Shown here: positions 28,648 through 37,069 of the stretch, one piece after another
Position numbering within the stretch: the first letter of the stretch is position 1
Layout of the letters: the number at the start of each line of letters is the position of its first letter
DNA from: Rossellomorea vietnamensis
Lineage (GTDB): Bacteria > Bacillota > Bacilli > Bacillales > Bacillaceae_B
Assembly (NCBI RefSeq): GCF_001305855.1
Contig: NZ_LIXZ01000008.1
Coordinates: 173,443 to 237,442, forward strand
Reading direction: 5' to 3'
Length of the DNA: 64,000 nucleotides
Program-made: the position numbers and the translations under genes
The notes under the pieces: model-generated
What the model was told of the DNA's origin: nothing
Databases searched by the model: none
What the model saw: only the letters and a program-made list of their open reading frames with translations

Positions 28648-28742
28648 GTTATAACAATAGTACCATCTTTTTTCGAAATTTTTTGTCTTTTCCAAGAAAA
28701 TTTTTACACTTTTTTCCTACAAGTGAATACTTTATTCGACAA
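28648..28742 (-). promoter_or_regulatory. Possible Spo0A-controlled promoter of the sinI transcript
   Basis: On the minus strand a perfect TTGTCGAA (28735-28742), a TTTCGAAA stretch near the -35 position (28670-28677) and TATAAC (28648-28653) lie upstream of the riboswitch. sinI is Spo0A-activated in B. subtilis. By-eye evidence only. Confidence 0.35.
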
Positions 28743-28812
28743 TAAGCATGTTTATTACTAAATAAATTGTTGTATCATTAGAAAATAATGAAATATTTGT
28801 CGGATTTTAAAG

Positions 28813-29004
28813 TTATTTCTTGCTCAAATTCTTTTCATAAGCTTCTAACTTTTTTCGCAATGGGATGAAATCACCATGCCTTAAGGTAGGGGTAAAAAAA
28901 GGTGCTTCAGTTAAGTCATGGCCACATGAAGGACAAATCCAATTACCTATTTCAGTGCTACTGAATGAAGAGCGAGTGCATCGATTGCAAACTTTTTTAT
29001 ACAT
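28813..29004 (-). CDS. Small zinc-ribbon protein (63 aa)
   Basis: Two CxxC knuckles, CNRC (residues 6-9) and CPSC (about 24-27), typical of a zinc ribbon, then a charged helical tail. The ATG has AGAGGTGG upstream. Upstream of the sinI leader on the same strand with a 70-nt gap from its stop to the 0A-box region. Function unknown. Confidence 0.65.
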   Translation of the reverse strand: MYKKVCNRCTRSSFSSTEIGNWICPSCGHDLTEAPFFTPTLRHGDFIPLRKKLEAYEKNLSKK

Positions 29005-29137
29005 TTATCCACCTCTCTTAGTTATGATAGATTTGTTCTTATTAATATTTTAAATTTGTTCTATATAAAGAACTTCATAAGATTACTATAATCCTATTTC
29101 CAAAAAAATGAAACCCTTGATGTATTATTTTTTCAAA

Positions 29138-29173
29138 AAAAAAACAGAGACAACTCATAGTCGCCTCTGTCTT
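29138..29173 (-). terminator. Terminator of the acidic lipoprotein gene
   Basis: ACAGAGGCGAC / GTTGTCTCTGT hairpin followed on the minus strand by a long T run. Confidence 0.8.
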
Positions 29174-29179
29174 ACCACC

Positions 29180-29479
29180 TTACTCGTCCTTATTATCTTT
29201 ATCCTTCATATCAATATCATCTTCTACAGCGTCTTCTTCAGGTGTGTTGTTATCCTTCGCTGCATCTTTGTCGCCATCTACATTTTTGTCTTCTGACTCA
29301 GGGTAGTTCTCTTCATTCATGTCCCCGTTGTCGTTCATATCATTATTCTCATCCATATTGTCGTTTTCTTCCACTGGTGCTTCGTCTTCCGGAGGAGGCT
29401 CCTGGTTGGCGTTACATCCTACAAGAAGGAAAGCGGCAAGTGCAGATCCACCAAGGACCGATAGTAATTTTTTGCTCAT
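29180..29479 (-). CDS. Highly acidic low-complexity lipoprotein (99 aa)
   Basis: Signal peptide with lipobox LLVGC, then an Asp/Asn/Glu/Met-rich tail (ENDNMDENNDMNDNGDMN and similar) with almost no hydrophobic residues. A surface-exposed, disordered polyanionic lipoprotein; function unknown. GAAAGGAG precedes the ATG. Its own terminator follows. Confidence 0.7.
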   Translation of the reverse strand: MSKKLLSVLGGSALAAFLLVGCNANQEPPPEDEAPVEENDNMDENNDMNDNGDMNEENYPESEDKNVDGDKDAAKDNNTPEEDAVEDDIDMKDKDNKDE

Positions 29480-29565
29480 GATGTATGACTCCTTTCTAAG
29501 TTGGTTAATGTAAGACCGTTATGTTGGTCTTTCGTTAGCTTTCCCGGAAAATGAATTAACTTGCA

Positions 29566-29615
29566 TAAAAAAGCCGGATTTGATGTGAAATGAATCACAT
29601 CAAATCCGGCTTTCC
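29566..29615 (-). terminator. Terminator of fabZ
   Basis: A perfect 19-bp stem (29570-29588 with 29595-29613) followed by Ts on the minus strand. Confidence 0.95.
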
Positions 29616-29623
29616 CAAAAGGA

Positions 29624-30058
29624 CTACTCCTGCTTATCCCCTAGAGCGAACATCATCTCTAACTCACACGCAACTTCACCATCAACGGTCGCAACACCTT
29701 TTCCTTTACCGATCGGTCCTTTGAAACGGATCATCTCGACTTCAAGGCGGAGCTGATCACCAGGCTTCACCTGACGCTTGAAACGGCATTTGTCGATGCC
29801 TGTGAAGAACGCCAGACGTCCTCGGTTATCCTCCACCTTCAGCATCGCCACAGCCCCTACCTGAGCGAGCGCCTCAACGATCAGCACACCAGGCATCACA
29901 GGATAATCAGGAAAGTGACCATTGAAGAACTCCTCATTCGCCGTCACATTCTTAATTCCGATTGCCTTCTTGCCTTCCTCCACCTCTAAAATCCGATCCA
30001 CCAGCAAAAACGGATAACGATGGGGAATAATCTCTTTAATCTCATTAATATCAAGCAT
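29624..30058 (-). CDS. fabZ: 3-hydroxyacyl-ACP dehydratase FabZ
   Basis: 144 residues, the normal family length. The hot-dog fold catalytic residues His48 ([12 protein letters not shown]) and Glu62 (VEALAQ) are present. It dehydrates 3-hydroxyacyl-ACP in fatty-acid elongation. Same place as ywpB (fabZ) in B. subtilis, downstream of flhO-flhP. Confidence 0.97.
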   Translation of the reverse strand: MLDINEIKEIIPHRYPFLLVDRILEVEEGKKAIGIKNVTANEEFFNGHFPDYPVMPGVLIVEALAQVGAVAMLKVEDNRGRLAFFTGIDKCRFKRQVKPGDQLRLEVEMIRFKGPIGKGKGVATVDGEVACELEMMFALGDKQE

Positions 30059-30131
30059 ATATGATTCCTCCTACCAATATGTATGTACACCTTATTGTAC
30101 AGAAACCGGGGCTGTAATAGCAACAGGACGG

Positions 30132-30229
30132 GAGGGACGGACCTCGAAAACAGGCTCTTTTCTCCAAGGAAATCCTTTTATATCAACGTTTCCCATCCAA
30201 AAAGGGAGCAAATCCGAGGTCCGTCCCTC
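30132..30229. repeat. Inverted pair of the 14-bp repeat, fabZ upstream region (pair 1)
   Basis: Exact GAGGGACGGACCTC (30132-30145) and GAGGTCCGTCCCTC (30216-30229), 70 nt apart. Confidence 0.9.
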
Positions 30230-30266
30230 CCTACAACCTCATCTCCACCCAGGCCACGATCGAAAA

Positions 30267-30364
30267 GAGGGACGGACCTCGAATCACAAGCTCCATCCGC
30301 AACAAAACCCTGTTATATTAAGGTTCACTGTCGCAAAAGCTAACGATTTCGAGGTCCGTCCCTC
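30267..30364. repeat. Inverted pair of the 14-bp repeat, fabZ upstream region (pair 2)
   Basis: Exact GAGGGACGGACCTC (30267-30280) and GAGGTCCGTCCCTC (30351-30364), again 70 nt apart. Interiors of pairs 1 and 2 resemble each other: both contain ATCC..CAACG or TCGC..CTAACG-like segments and TTTATATCAA / TTATATTAAGG stretches, suggesting one duplicated unit. Confidence 0.9.
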
Positions 30365-30372
30365 TAAATAAA

Positions 30373-30648
30373 TTATTTCTTCACTACGATATCGATAATA
30401 TGCTGCCAGGTTTCTGCTTTGAAGACGTCGGCTGCGTCACCGTTTCCGATGCCTGCGAAGCCGATGATGGCACCGAGGATGAGGCTTCCTGCAAGAAGAA
30501 GGATGAACAGAAGGATTCTGAGCCAGATTGGAAGCATGCGAACACGCACCCAGCGTGATGGCTTGGTTTCGTCCTTTTGCTTTGCTTTTTTTTCTGCTTT
30601 TACTGATTCTCTTGTCACTTTTTCTTGCAGTAGCTCTTTTTCACTCAT
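30373..30648 (-). CDS. EpuA-like small membrane protein (annotated RNA polymerase subunit beta family)
   Basis: 91 residues. A Lys/Glu-rich cytoplasmic N-terminus (1-38), WVRVRMLPIWLRI, one transmembrane helix (about 42-66) and a short tail ending HIIDIVVKK. This matches the EpuA family (often mislabelled DNA-directed RNA polymerase subunit beta), with no known catalytic role. 16 nt after flhP, same strand. Confidence 0.7.
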   Translation of the reverse strand: MSEKELLQEKVTRESVKAEKKAKQKDETKPSRWVRVRMLPIWLRILLFILLLAGSLILGAIIGFAGIGNGDAADVFKAETWQHIIDIVVKK

Positions 30649-30663
30649 AGCACTTAACTCCTT

Positions 30664-31506
30664 TTAGCGTATCCCATTTACAAGGCCCATCATCTGATCT
30701 GCAAGGGAGATCGATCGCGCCTGAAATTGATATGATCGTTGGACACTCAGCATGTCCGTCATTTCTTTGCTGATATCCACGTTGGATCCTTCTAATGAAT
30801 TCTGGACCATGGAAATATCAGATCGTGCTCCGCCTGTGACGTTGGTCACCACTTCATCTTCTGTGACGCCAAGTTCATCGAGGTTGTCTGCAAAACCTAA
30901 CAGGTTCCCGCCATACTGCTGAAGAAATTGAGATTTTTCAACCGTCACAACGCCAAGGTTGAATCGTTCTTCTCCACCGCCGGCACCAGTAACGGTCAGA
31001 ACCCCGTTATCGCCAAGCTGAAAGGAAGATGCGTCCTCTGAAAACGTAATATAGTTATCATTCTCATCCAGTACCGGCAGCCCGCTTCCGTTCACGAGCA
31101 TCATTTCCCCGTTCCCTGTAGGACTCGCAAAGAATGCTCCGTCCCTCGTATAGCGCACGGCACTCGTGTCCGTATCTTGACTAAGTACCTTGAAGAACTG
31201 ACGATCATTGGTCAAAGCAAAATCCAAAGAGCGGCCTGTAGCTTTCAGCGACCCCTGATTCAAGATCAGCTGCGCCTGCGAAAGCTTGGCACCATTTCCT
31301 TCCCGGACTCCAAGGGGGGTGAGCCTGCCTGTTTCGAACTTGTCCACGCCCTGGTTTTTCACCTGCTGCACAAGCATTTCGGAAAACGTTGCATCCCGGC
31401 GCTTGTATCCATTTGTATCTGCGTTCGAAAGATTGTGTCCAATCATATCCATTTGTTTCTGCAATTGGCCTAATGTGTTGGTTGCTGTAATCATCGTCCG
31501 ATTCAT
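30664..31506 (-). CDS. flhP: Flagellar rod/hook-basal body protein FlhP
   Basis: 280 residues. N-terminal rod motif LGQLQKQMDMIGHNLSNADTNGYKRR and C-terminal motif GSNVDISKEMTDMLSVQRSYQFQARS are those of FlgF/FlgG-type rod proteins. Part of the flagellar rod crossing the wall. Follows flhO by 55 nt. Confidence 0.9.
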   Translation of the reverse strand: MNRTMITATNTLGQLQKQMDMIGHNLSNADTNGYKRRDATFSEMLVQQVKNQGVDKFETGRLTPLGVREGNGAKLSQAQLILNQGSLKATGRSLDFALTNDRQFFKVLSQDTDTSAVRYTRDGAFFASPTGNGEMMLVNGSGLPVLDENDNYITFSEDASSFQLGDNGVLTVTGAGGGEERFNLGVVTVEKSQFLQQYGGNLLGFADNLDELGVTEDEVVTNVTGGARSDISMVQNSLEGSNVDISKEMTDMLSVQRSYQFQARSISLADQMMGLVNGIR

Positions 31507-31561
31507 GACACGTCTCCCCTATTATAAGGTATTCAGTGGCGAAATTCATTTACAATACTTG

Positions 31562-32404
31562 CTATCCGTTGACCCTGCCGATTTCATTGGCTGCCTTTTC
31601 CATACTCCGGTCATACGCCTGAAGTACTTTCTGATTGGCTTCGAATGCCCGGTACGCAGACATCATGTCGGTCATCGTACGGGAAGCGTCGACATTGGAT
31701 CCTTCCAGAAAGCCCTGCTTGGTGGCAAAAGAAACATTTTCTTCTTCATAAGCGTCCGGAAGAGCTGCATTTCCTTCTGTAGCAAACAGCCCATCTCCCT
31801 GCTTCACTAACAGGTTCGGATTATCCGAGTATCCCACTCCGAGTGTTGCGACGGCATTTCCATCCACCACAATCTGCCCGTTTTCACCGACCGTGAACTG
31901 ATCGCTTTCCAGTTGAATCCGGTCACCCTTGTCATCCAGCACATAAAAACCGCTGTTCGTGGTAACGAAACCGTTGCCGTTCACCGTCAGATTCCCGTTA
32001 CGCGTATAGCGCTGGTTTCCACCCTGTCCTTCCACCGTCAGAAACACCGATCCACGGATCCCCGTTTCTGCATCGACAGGCATGGAACCATCCAATAGCG
32101 CTACATCCAAGCCACGTCCCGTTTCCTGGAGGTCACCCTGAACAAAGGAAGGGATCGTCTCCTGCATATACACACCTGTATTCAGTTTCCCCACTCTTTC
32201 ATTAAAAGGAAGGGACAACTTTTTTTCAGTCGGAATCGATGTGGAATCCATCCGGTCCATGAGCATTTCCGGAAATGCCCGCATCGAAGCCTGGTCCGCT
32301 TTATAGCCGGGTGTATTAGCATTCGACATATTGTTTGTCAGCATCTCGGTCTTCCGTTGTTGAGAGAGCATGCCGGACGCTACTGTATAAAATCCTCGAA
32401 ACAT
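31562..32404 (-). CDS. flhO: Flagellar rod/hook-basal body protein FlhO
   Basis: 280 residues. N-terminal LTNNMSNANTPGYKADQ and C-terminal GSNVDASRTMTDMMSAYRAFEANQKVLQAYD motifs of FlgF/FlgG-type proteins. Order mbl-flhO-flhP is as in B. subtilis. AGAGGTG precedes the ATG. Confidence 0.9.
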   Translation of the reverse strand: MFRGFYTVASGMLSQQRKTEMLTNNMSNANTPGYKADQASMRAFPEMLMDRMDSTSIPTEKKLSLPFNERVGKLNTGVYMQETIPSFVQGDLQETGRGLDVALLDGSMPVDAETGIRGSVFLTVEGQGGNQRYTRNGNLTVNGNGFVTTNSGFYVLDDKGDRIQLESDQFTVGENGQIVVDGNAVATLGVGYSDNPNLLVKQGDGLFATEGNAALPDAYEEENVSFATKQGFLEGSNVDASRTMTDMMSAYRAFEANQKVLQAYDRSMEKAANEIGRVNG

Positions 32405-32451
32405 GTACTTTTCACCTCTTAACGGTTATATCGGATCAATGGAGCTAGGGT

Positions 32452-33462
32452 TTACCCAATTCTTCTTCTGGAAATCTTGTCGATGTTCTCAAGCATCAAT
32501 CCCGTTCCGATGGCTACGCAATCCATCGGGTTCTCCGCAATCAATACCGGTACTTTCAATTCTTCTGAAAGAAGGGTATCCATTCCGTGAAGAAGGGCTC
32601 CACCACCTGTTAAAATAACTCCGCGATCAATGATGTCCGCTGATAATTCAGGAGGCGTCTTCTCAAGGACATTCTTCGCAGCCTGTACGATGACAGCCAC
32701 TGACTCACGAAGGGCCCCTTCGATTTCCTTGGACGTCACAGTGATCGTACGTGGAAGGCCTGATACCATGTCGCGTCCGCGGATGCTCATTTCTTTTCTA
32801 TCTTCATCAAGTGTTTCAGAGAATACCGTCCCGATATTCACCTTGATGTCTTCAGCCGTACGCTCTCCGATCAGAAGCTTGTACTCTTTTTTAATATAAT
32901 TCAGAATTTCGTGGTCAAATTTATCCCCGGCCATCTTGATCGACTGACTTGTCACGATGTCACCCATGGAAAGTACGGCTACATCCGTCGTTCCTCCACC
33001 GATGTCCACAACCATATTCCCTGTCGGATTGAAAATATCCATGCCAGCACCGATTGCCGCCACTTTAGGCTCTTCCTCCAGGTAAATCTTCTTGCCGCCG
33101 CTCTTCTCAGCCGCTTCCCTGATCGCCTTCTGCTCGACGCTCGTGATGTTTGTAGGGCAGCAGATCAAGATACGAGGCTTTGATAGGAATCCTTTTACAT
33201 TCAATTTATTAATGAAGTGCTTCAACATCGCTTCTGTTACATCAAAGTCAGCGATGACTCCGTCTTTCAGCGGGCGAGTTGCCACAATATTCCCCGGAGT
33301 ACGTCCGACCATGCGGCGAGCTTCCTCACCAACAGCAAGGACCCTACCTGTATTTTTATCCAGCGCCACGACCGATGGCTCATTCAAGACTATCCCTTTT
33401 CCTTTAACGTGAATCAATACATTAGCCGTACCAAGGTCAATCCCAATATCTTTCGCGAACAT
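32452..33462 (-). CDS. mbl: MreB-like actin homologue Mbl
   Basis: 336 residues (two adjacent ATGs; MFAKDIGIDLGTANVLIH matches the known start). Actin-fold motifs DLGTANVLIHVKGKG (phosphate 1), DIGGGTTDVAVLSMGD (phosphate 2) and TGGGALLHGMD (adenosine) are present. Mbl guides lateral wall synthesis with the elongation machinery. Downstream of spoIIID as in B. subtilis. Confidence 0.97.
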   Translation of the reverse strand: MFAKDIGIDLGTANVLIHVKGKGIVLNEPSVVALDKNTGRVLAVGEEARRMVGRTPGNIVATRPLKDGVIADFDVTEAMLKHFINKLNVKGFLSKPRILICCPTNITSVEQKAIREAAEKSGGKKIYLEEEPKVAAIGAGMDIFNPTGNMVVDIGGGTTDVAVLSMGDIVTSQSIKMAGDKFDHEILNYIKKEYKLLIGERTAEDIKVNIGTVFSETLDEDRKEMSIRGRDMVSGLPRTITVTSKEIEGALRESVAVIVQAAKNVLEKTPPELSADIIDRGVILTGGGALLHGMDTLLSEELKVPVLIAENPMDCVAIGTGLMLENIDKISRRRIG

Positions 33463-33547
33463 CATGTGTTTCTCCCTTCTACTTTTACAATTTCAACATT
33501 GCATTTCATCTATGGTTTCATCTTTATGTCATTACGCAAAAACGTTA

Positions 33548-33564
33548 AGGTGAAACTTTCACCT
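33548..33564. promoter_or_regulatory. 17-bp palindrome upstream of mbl
   Basis: AGGTGAAA C TTTCACCT, a perfect palindrome about 85 nt upstream of mbl and just downstream of the candidate promoter. Could be an operator or an RNA hairpin; the regulator is unknown. Confidence 0.4.
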
Positions 33565-33583
33565 AATTAACTATTTTACCATA

Positions 33584-33613
33584 AATATGTCGAATGGCGA
33601 TATTCTTTGTCAA
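33584..33613 (-). promoter_or_regulatory. Possible sigma-A promoter of mbl
   Basis: TTGACA (33608-33613) with CATATT (33584-33589) 18 nt downstream on the minus strand. The -10 is weak. The rest of the 338-bp mbl-spoIIID gap holds the spoIIID terminator. Confidence 0.4.
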
Positions 33614-33747
33614 AAAAATGTATTGATATTGTTATTATTTTGGAAAAAGATAGGTGTTTTGAAGGGGGATGTTACAGGAGTGTTAAGTTGCGTTGATGAT
33701 GGGGGATATTTTAGGGTTCAACTGCTGAATAATGAAGGAATCCCAGA

Positions 33748-33812
33748 ACACAAAAACACACCAAGCACAACCCATCATTCTGGGGCTTGGCGTATTTGTG
33801 TTAGCTGTGGAG
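33748..33812 (-). terminator. Terminator of spoIIID
   Basis: Long imperfect hairpin (ACAAATACGCCAAGC with GCTTGGTGTGTTTTTGT), overlapping the last codons of spoIIID, with Ts on the minus strand. Confidence 0.6.
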
Positions 33813-34061
33813 CTCTTCTTTTTTGTACTTTTGCTTGGTTGCCTCTCCACCTCGTAGATGCCGGATTGATTTATGGTAATCAAGTATGGTTTTGACTTCA
33901 TTTGCGAGATCCGGATTGATTTCTGGCAGTCGTTCTGTTAAATCTTTATGGACAGTACTTTTGGACACGCCAAACTCCTTCGCAATTACACGAACAGTTT
34001 TTTTCGTCTCCACGATATACTTACCAATCTTGATTGTTCTCTCTTTGATGTAATCGTGCAC
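33801..34061 (-). CDS. spoIIID: Sporulation transcription factor SpoIIID
   Basis: 86 residues. DNA-binding helix-turn-helix KTVRVIAKEFGVSKSTVHKDL and the basic tail KQKYKKEELHS match SpoIIID almost exactly. It switches mother-cell gene expression from sigma-E to sigma-K phases. GTG start with GGGAGG 9 nt upstream. Confidence 0.97.
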   Translation of the reverse strand: MHDYIKERTIKIGKYIVETKKTVRVIAKEFGVSKSTVHKDLTERLPEINPDLANEVKTILDYHKSIRHLRGGEATKQKYKKEELHS

Positions 34062-34530
34062 ACCACTCGACCTCCCTAAATTGGATGTGAGAAGTGTGAA
34101 ATGAGACTCGCTTTCGCATCAATGAAATAGTACAGACCCCTTGCACATGGGCAAGCGGCAGAAAGCCTTATTTAGGACGGCAGCTTCCTGATGTTACAAC
34201 GAATAAACAACTTATTCAGCTAATGAACAATGGTATAACGACGATTCCTCACCTCAAACACTCTCTGTTTTGATAGGTTTGTTTCATTTTATTAGCTTGT
34301 GCCCACATATATGCACAAAAAACACAATAAGGACAAGGTTTCGCTTGAATTTTCTGAAAAATAAGTGTGAGGGACGGACCTTCACTCAGGAAAAACGAAC
34401 GGAATTACGTGAAATGACGAACCATCGATAACTTTCGACATCATCTGTATCATTCCCCCTTCCCTCCACTATTTCCTGAGAAATGAGTCGATGAATCTGC
34501 GAAAATGTCTTTTTTTCTCTGCACAAAATA
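34062..34530. other. 470-bp gap between symporter operon and spoIIID
   Basis: No gene is supported here. It holds one repeat copy (34369-34382) and presumably the spoIIID sigma-E promoter, which I could not place with confidence. Confidence 0.3.
34369..34382 (-). repeat. 14-bp dispersed repeat, one-mismatch copy
   Basis: GAGGGACGGACCTT, a lone intergenic copy. Confidence 0.75.
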
Positions 34531-34568
34531 AGAAGCCGCACAGGGCATACCCTGATTACGGCTTAGAT
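34529..34568 (-). terminator. Terminator of the symporter operon
   Basis: AAGCCG..AGGG TATG CCCT..CGGCTT followed by a T-rich stretch on the minus strand. Confidence 0.75.
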
Positions 34569-34571
34569 TCG

Positions 34572-36239
34572 TCATGCTTTAAAATCAACCTCATCATCCA
34601 CCCAGACTTCCCCGTCCTTGAAGGTCATCTGTTCCGGATATCGGAGATCCATTACTTCTTCCTGGATCTTCTGTGAAGGTGCTTTCGTCATGAGAGACAC
34701 GACGATATTGGCAATGGCCGCTGATACCGCCCCGAACACACCCGCTCCTGTATCAATGATTCCGAACAGGGTCACACCTGATCGCGCCAAGAAGATGTAA
34801 GTCAGGGTCACACCCAGCCCCACAAGCATCCCTGCGATCACCCCCTGGGCGTTGGAGCGCTTCCACCAGACTCCGAGTAAGAGAGCCGGGAAGAACGTGC
34901 CTGACGCCAACGCGAAGGCCCAGGCGACGATCTGGGTGATGACCCCTGGAGGATTCAATGCCACCACACCCGCGAGGATAGTAGCCACCACGATCGACAA
35001 GCGAGCTACCGCCAGGCGGTTCCGCTCTGTCGCATGTGGTTTGAATACCCGGTAGTAAATATCATGTGCAAAAGAAGACGAAATGGCGATCATCAATCCA
35101 CCGGCCGTCGATAACGCGGCTGCCATGGCTCCTGCCGCGACGAGCCCGATGACGAATACGCCAAGGTTCGCGATCTCCGGTGTCGCCATGACGACGATAT
35201 CATTCGAAATGATGATTTCCTTCCACTGAAGGATCCCGTCTCTATTTGCATCGGCAACCTGCAGTTTCCCGGTATCGACCCATGAAGTGGTCCAGGCAGG
35301 TAGATCGCTGATTTTGCTTCCCGCCACTTTTGTCATCAAAATAAAACGGGAGAATGCCGCATAAGCTGGCGCTGATAGATAAAGAAGTCCGATAAAAAGG
35401 AGGGCCCACGCACCTGACCAGCGTGCCGCCTTCATCGTGGAAACGGTATAGAACCGGACGATGACGTGGGGAAGGCCGGCGGTACCGGCCATCAGTGTGA
35501 ACATGAGGGCCATGAACTGCCACTTCGTCCCGTTTGTAAAAGGAGCGAAGTATTCCGACACCCCGAGCTCCCGGTCGAGCTCCCCGATTTTCCCGACCAG
35601 CTCCCCATAGGAAATCCATGGGGCAGGGTTCCCTGTAATCTGCAGGGACATGAAAATCACCGGAATCAAATAGGCAATGATCAATACGATATACTGAGCC
35701 ACCTGGGTCCATGTAATCCCCTTCATGCCGCCGAATGCAGCATAAAAGGCAATGAGGACGACTCCTATCATCGTACCGACCTTGGCATCGATTTCAAATA
35801 GACGCCCGATGACAACCCCCGATCCCGACAGCTGACCGATCGAGTACGTGAAACTGATGATAATCGTACAGAGGGCGGCAATGACCCGGGCAGTATGACT
35901 GTTATACCGGTCCCCGATGAATTCCGGCACCGTATACCTTCCGTACTTCCTGAGCTGTGGTGCGAGCAGGAAGGTCAATAATAAATATCCCCCTGTCCAG
36001 CCCATGATGTAGGCAAGACCGTCATAACCGAGAATCATGACAGTACCGGCCAGTCCAATGAATGATGCTGCACTCATCCAGTCTGCTCCGATCGCCATCC
36101 CGTTGAAGATCGGCGGCACCCCGCGTCCGGCTACATAGAAGTCCGATGTCGCCTTCGCTTTGTTATAAACAGCAATTCCGATATAAAGCGCAAACGTCAA
36201 CAGAATAATAGACGTCGATACGATAAACTGAGTATCCAT
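34572..36239 (-). CDS. Sodium/solute symporter (SSS family), YwcA/ActP-like
   Basis: 555 residues with about 13 transmembrane helices. SSS family signatures include GMAIGADWMSAASFIG, YTVPEFIGDRYNSHTAR, GTAGLPHVIVRFYTV and MAAALSTAGGLMIAISSSF. It imports a monocarboxylate such as acetate with sodium. A loop at about residues 330-341, DANRDGILQWKE, has the spacing of an EF-hand calcium-binding loop. It is encoded after a DUF4212-type small subunit and a 60-aa membrane protein in one operon. Confidence 0.88.
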   Translation of the reverse strand: MDTQFIVSTSIILLTFALYIGIAVYNKAKATSDFYVAGRGVPPIFNGMAIGADWMSAASFIGLAGTVMILGYDGLAYIMGWTGGYLLLTFLLAPQLRKYGRYTVPEFIGDRYNSHTARVIAALCTIIISFTYSIGQLSGSGVVIGRLFEIDAKVGTMIGVVLIAFYAAFGGMKGITWTQVAQYIVLIIAYLIPVIFMSLQITGNPAPWISYGELVGKIGELDRELGVSEYFAPFTNGTKWQFMALMFTLMAGTAGLPHVIVRFYTVSTMKAARWSGAWALLFIGLLYLSAPAYAAFSRFILMTKVAGSKISDLPAWTTSWVDTGKLQVADANRDGILQWKEIIISNDIVVMATPEIANLGVFVIGLVAAGAMAAALSTAGGLMIAISSSFAHDIYYRVFKPHATERNRLAVARLSIVVATILAGVVALNPPGVITQIVAWAFALASGTFFPALLLGVWWKRSNAQGVIAGMLVGLGVTLTYIFLARSGVTLFGIIDTGAGVFGAVSAAIANIVVSLMTKAPSQKIQEEVMDLRYPEQMTFKDGEVWVDDEVDFKA

Positions 36240-36272
36240 TCATTCTTTCCCCCTAGTTCTTCTCTATTTGAT

Positions 36273-36575
36273 TTAATGATCCAGCGTTTTCCCGTAGCTG
36301 ATCTGCTCATTCCGCTTTTCATCCAGCCCATATTTCTTGTCGATTCCGTCACTCACCTTCGCATTCACGTAAAGTAGAACGATGAAAATGACGATCGACC
36401 CTTGAGCACCCATGAAATAATGGAATGGAAATCCGTTAATGGTGAAGGTGGAAAAGCTTTCGGCAAACAGCACCACACCAAAGGAGGAAAGAAGCCAGAT
36501 GACTAAGTACAAGGCCATGTATCGATTTTTTTCTTTAAAATACTGATCTGCTTTCGCTCTATCAATCTTCTTCAT
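36273..36575 (-). CDS. Symporter small subunit (DUF4212-like)
   Basis: 100 residues, two transmembrane helices (about 20-40, 55-75). FPFHYFMGAQGSIVIFIVLLYVNA is the signature of the small membrane subunit co-encoded with sodium/substrate symporters. Lies 33 nt before the symporter. Confidence 0.8.
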   Translation of the reverse strand: MKKIDRAKADQYFKEKNRYMALYLVIWLLSSFGVVLFAESFSTFTINGFPFHYFMGAQGSIVIFIVLLYVNAKVSDGIDKKYGLDEKRNEQISYGKTLDH

Positions 36576-36599
36576 GTACGTAACCCCTTTTCAAGCTCA

Positions 36600-36782
36600 T
36601 TATTTTAAACTGAAAATAAATTTCACTGTTTCAAAAAACGGCACCGGGACAATGGCGATCTGAACGATAAAATAAATGAATAAAGACACGAATGGTATGG
36701 TCAGAAAAAATGCCCGCTTTTTCCTCAGGGCAAGGATGATGCACCCTCCTGTGAAGAGTAAAAATAGCATGAAGTAGGTCAA
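36600..36782 (-). CDS. Small membrane protein (60 aa), head of the symporter operon
   Basis: TTG start 5 nt after GGAGGTG. Two hydrophobic segments (about 2-20 and 27-50). Precedes the small subunit by 24 nt. Family not recognised. Confidence 0.6.
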   Translation of the reverse strand: MTYFMLFLLFTGGCIILALRKKRAFFLTIPFVSLFIYFIVQIAIVPVPFFETVKFIFSLK

Positions 36783-37026
36783 CGTTTCACCTCCGTTTAA
36801 TTCTTAATTTTCTGAAATTTTTATTCATGACATCATTATCTTTACTGGAAAAAGCCTGGTCAATAAACAAAAAACGACAACCCTGCGACACGCTGGTAGT
36901 CTTCATTTTACTGAAATAAGAATATTAAAGATTATGCATTGGGTCGGTCACAGAATAATTATGGAAATACTTTTCCAGTAAAACTTCCCAGCTGTCGAAT
37001 TTCCAAGGAAATTTTTTTGGACAAGC

Positions 37027-37056
37027 AAAAAGACTGACCGGTAATCCGGTCAGCCC
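37027..37056 (-). terminator. Terminator of spoIIQ
   Basis: CTGACCGG (37034-37041) pairs with CCGGTCAG (37046-37053), with Ts on the minus strand. Confidence 0.9.
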
Positions 37057-37069
37057 TCATTTATAGGTG

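Noticed and set aside
31138..31147. TCCGTCCCTC inside flhP as a further repeat copy.
   Set aside because: Only 10 of 14 bases match and the codons fit a conserved rod-protein segment.
33587..33895. 102-codon plus-strand ORF opposite spoIIID.
   Set aside because: It overlaps the mbl promoter region and spoIIID in antisense and has no ribosome site.
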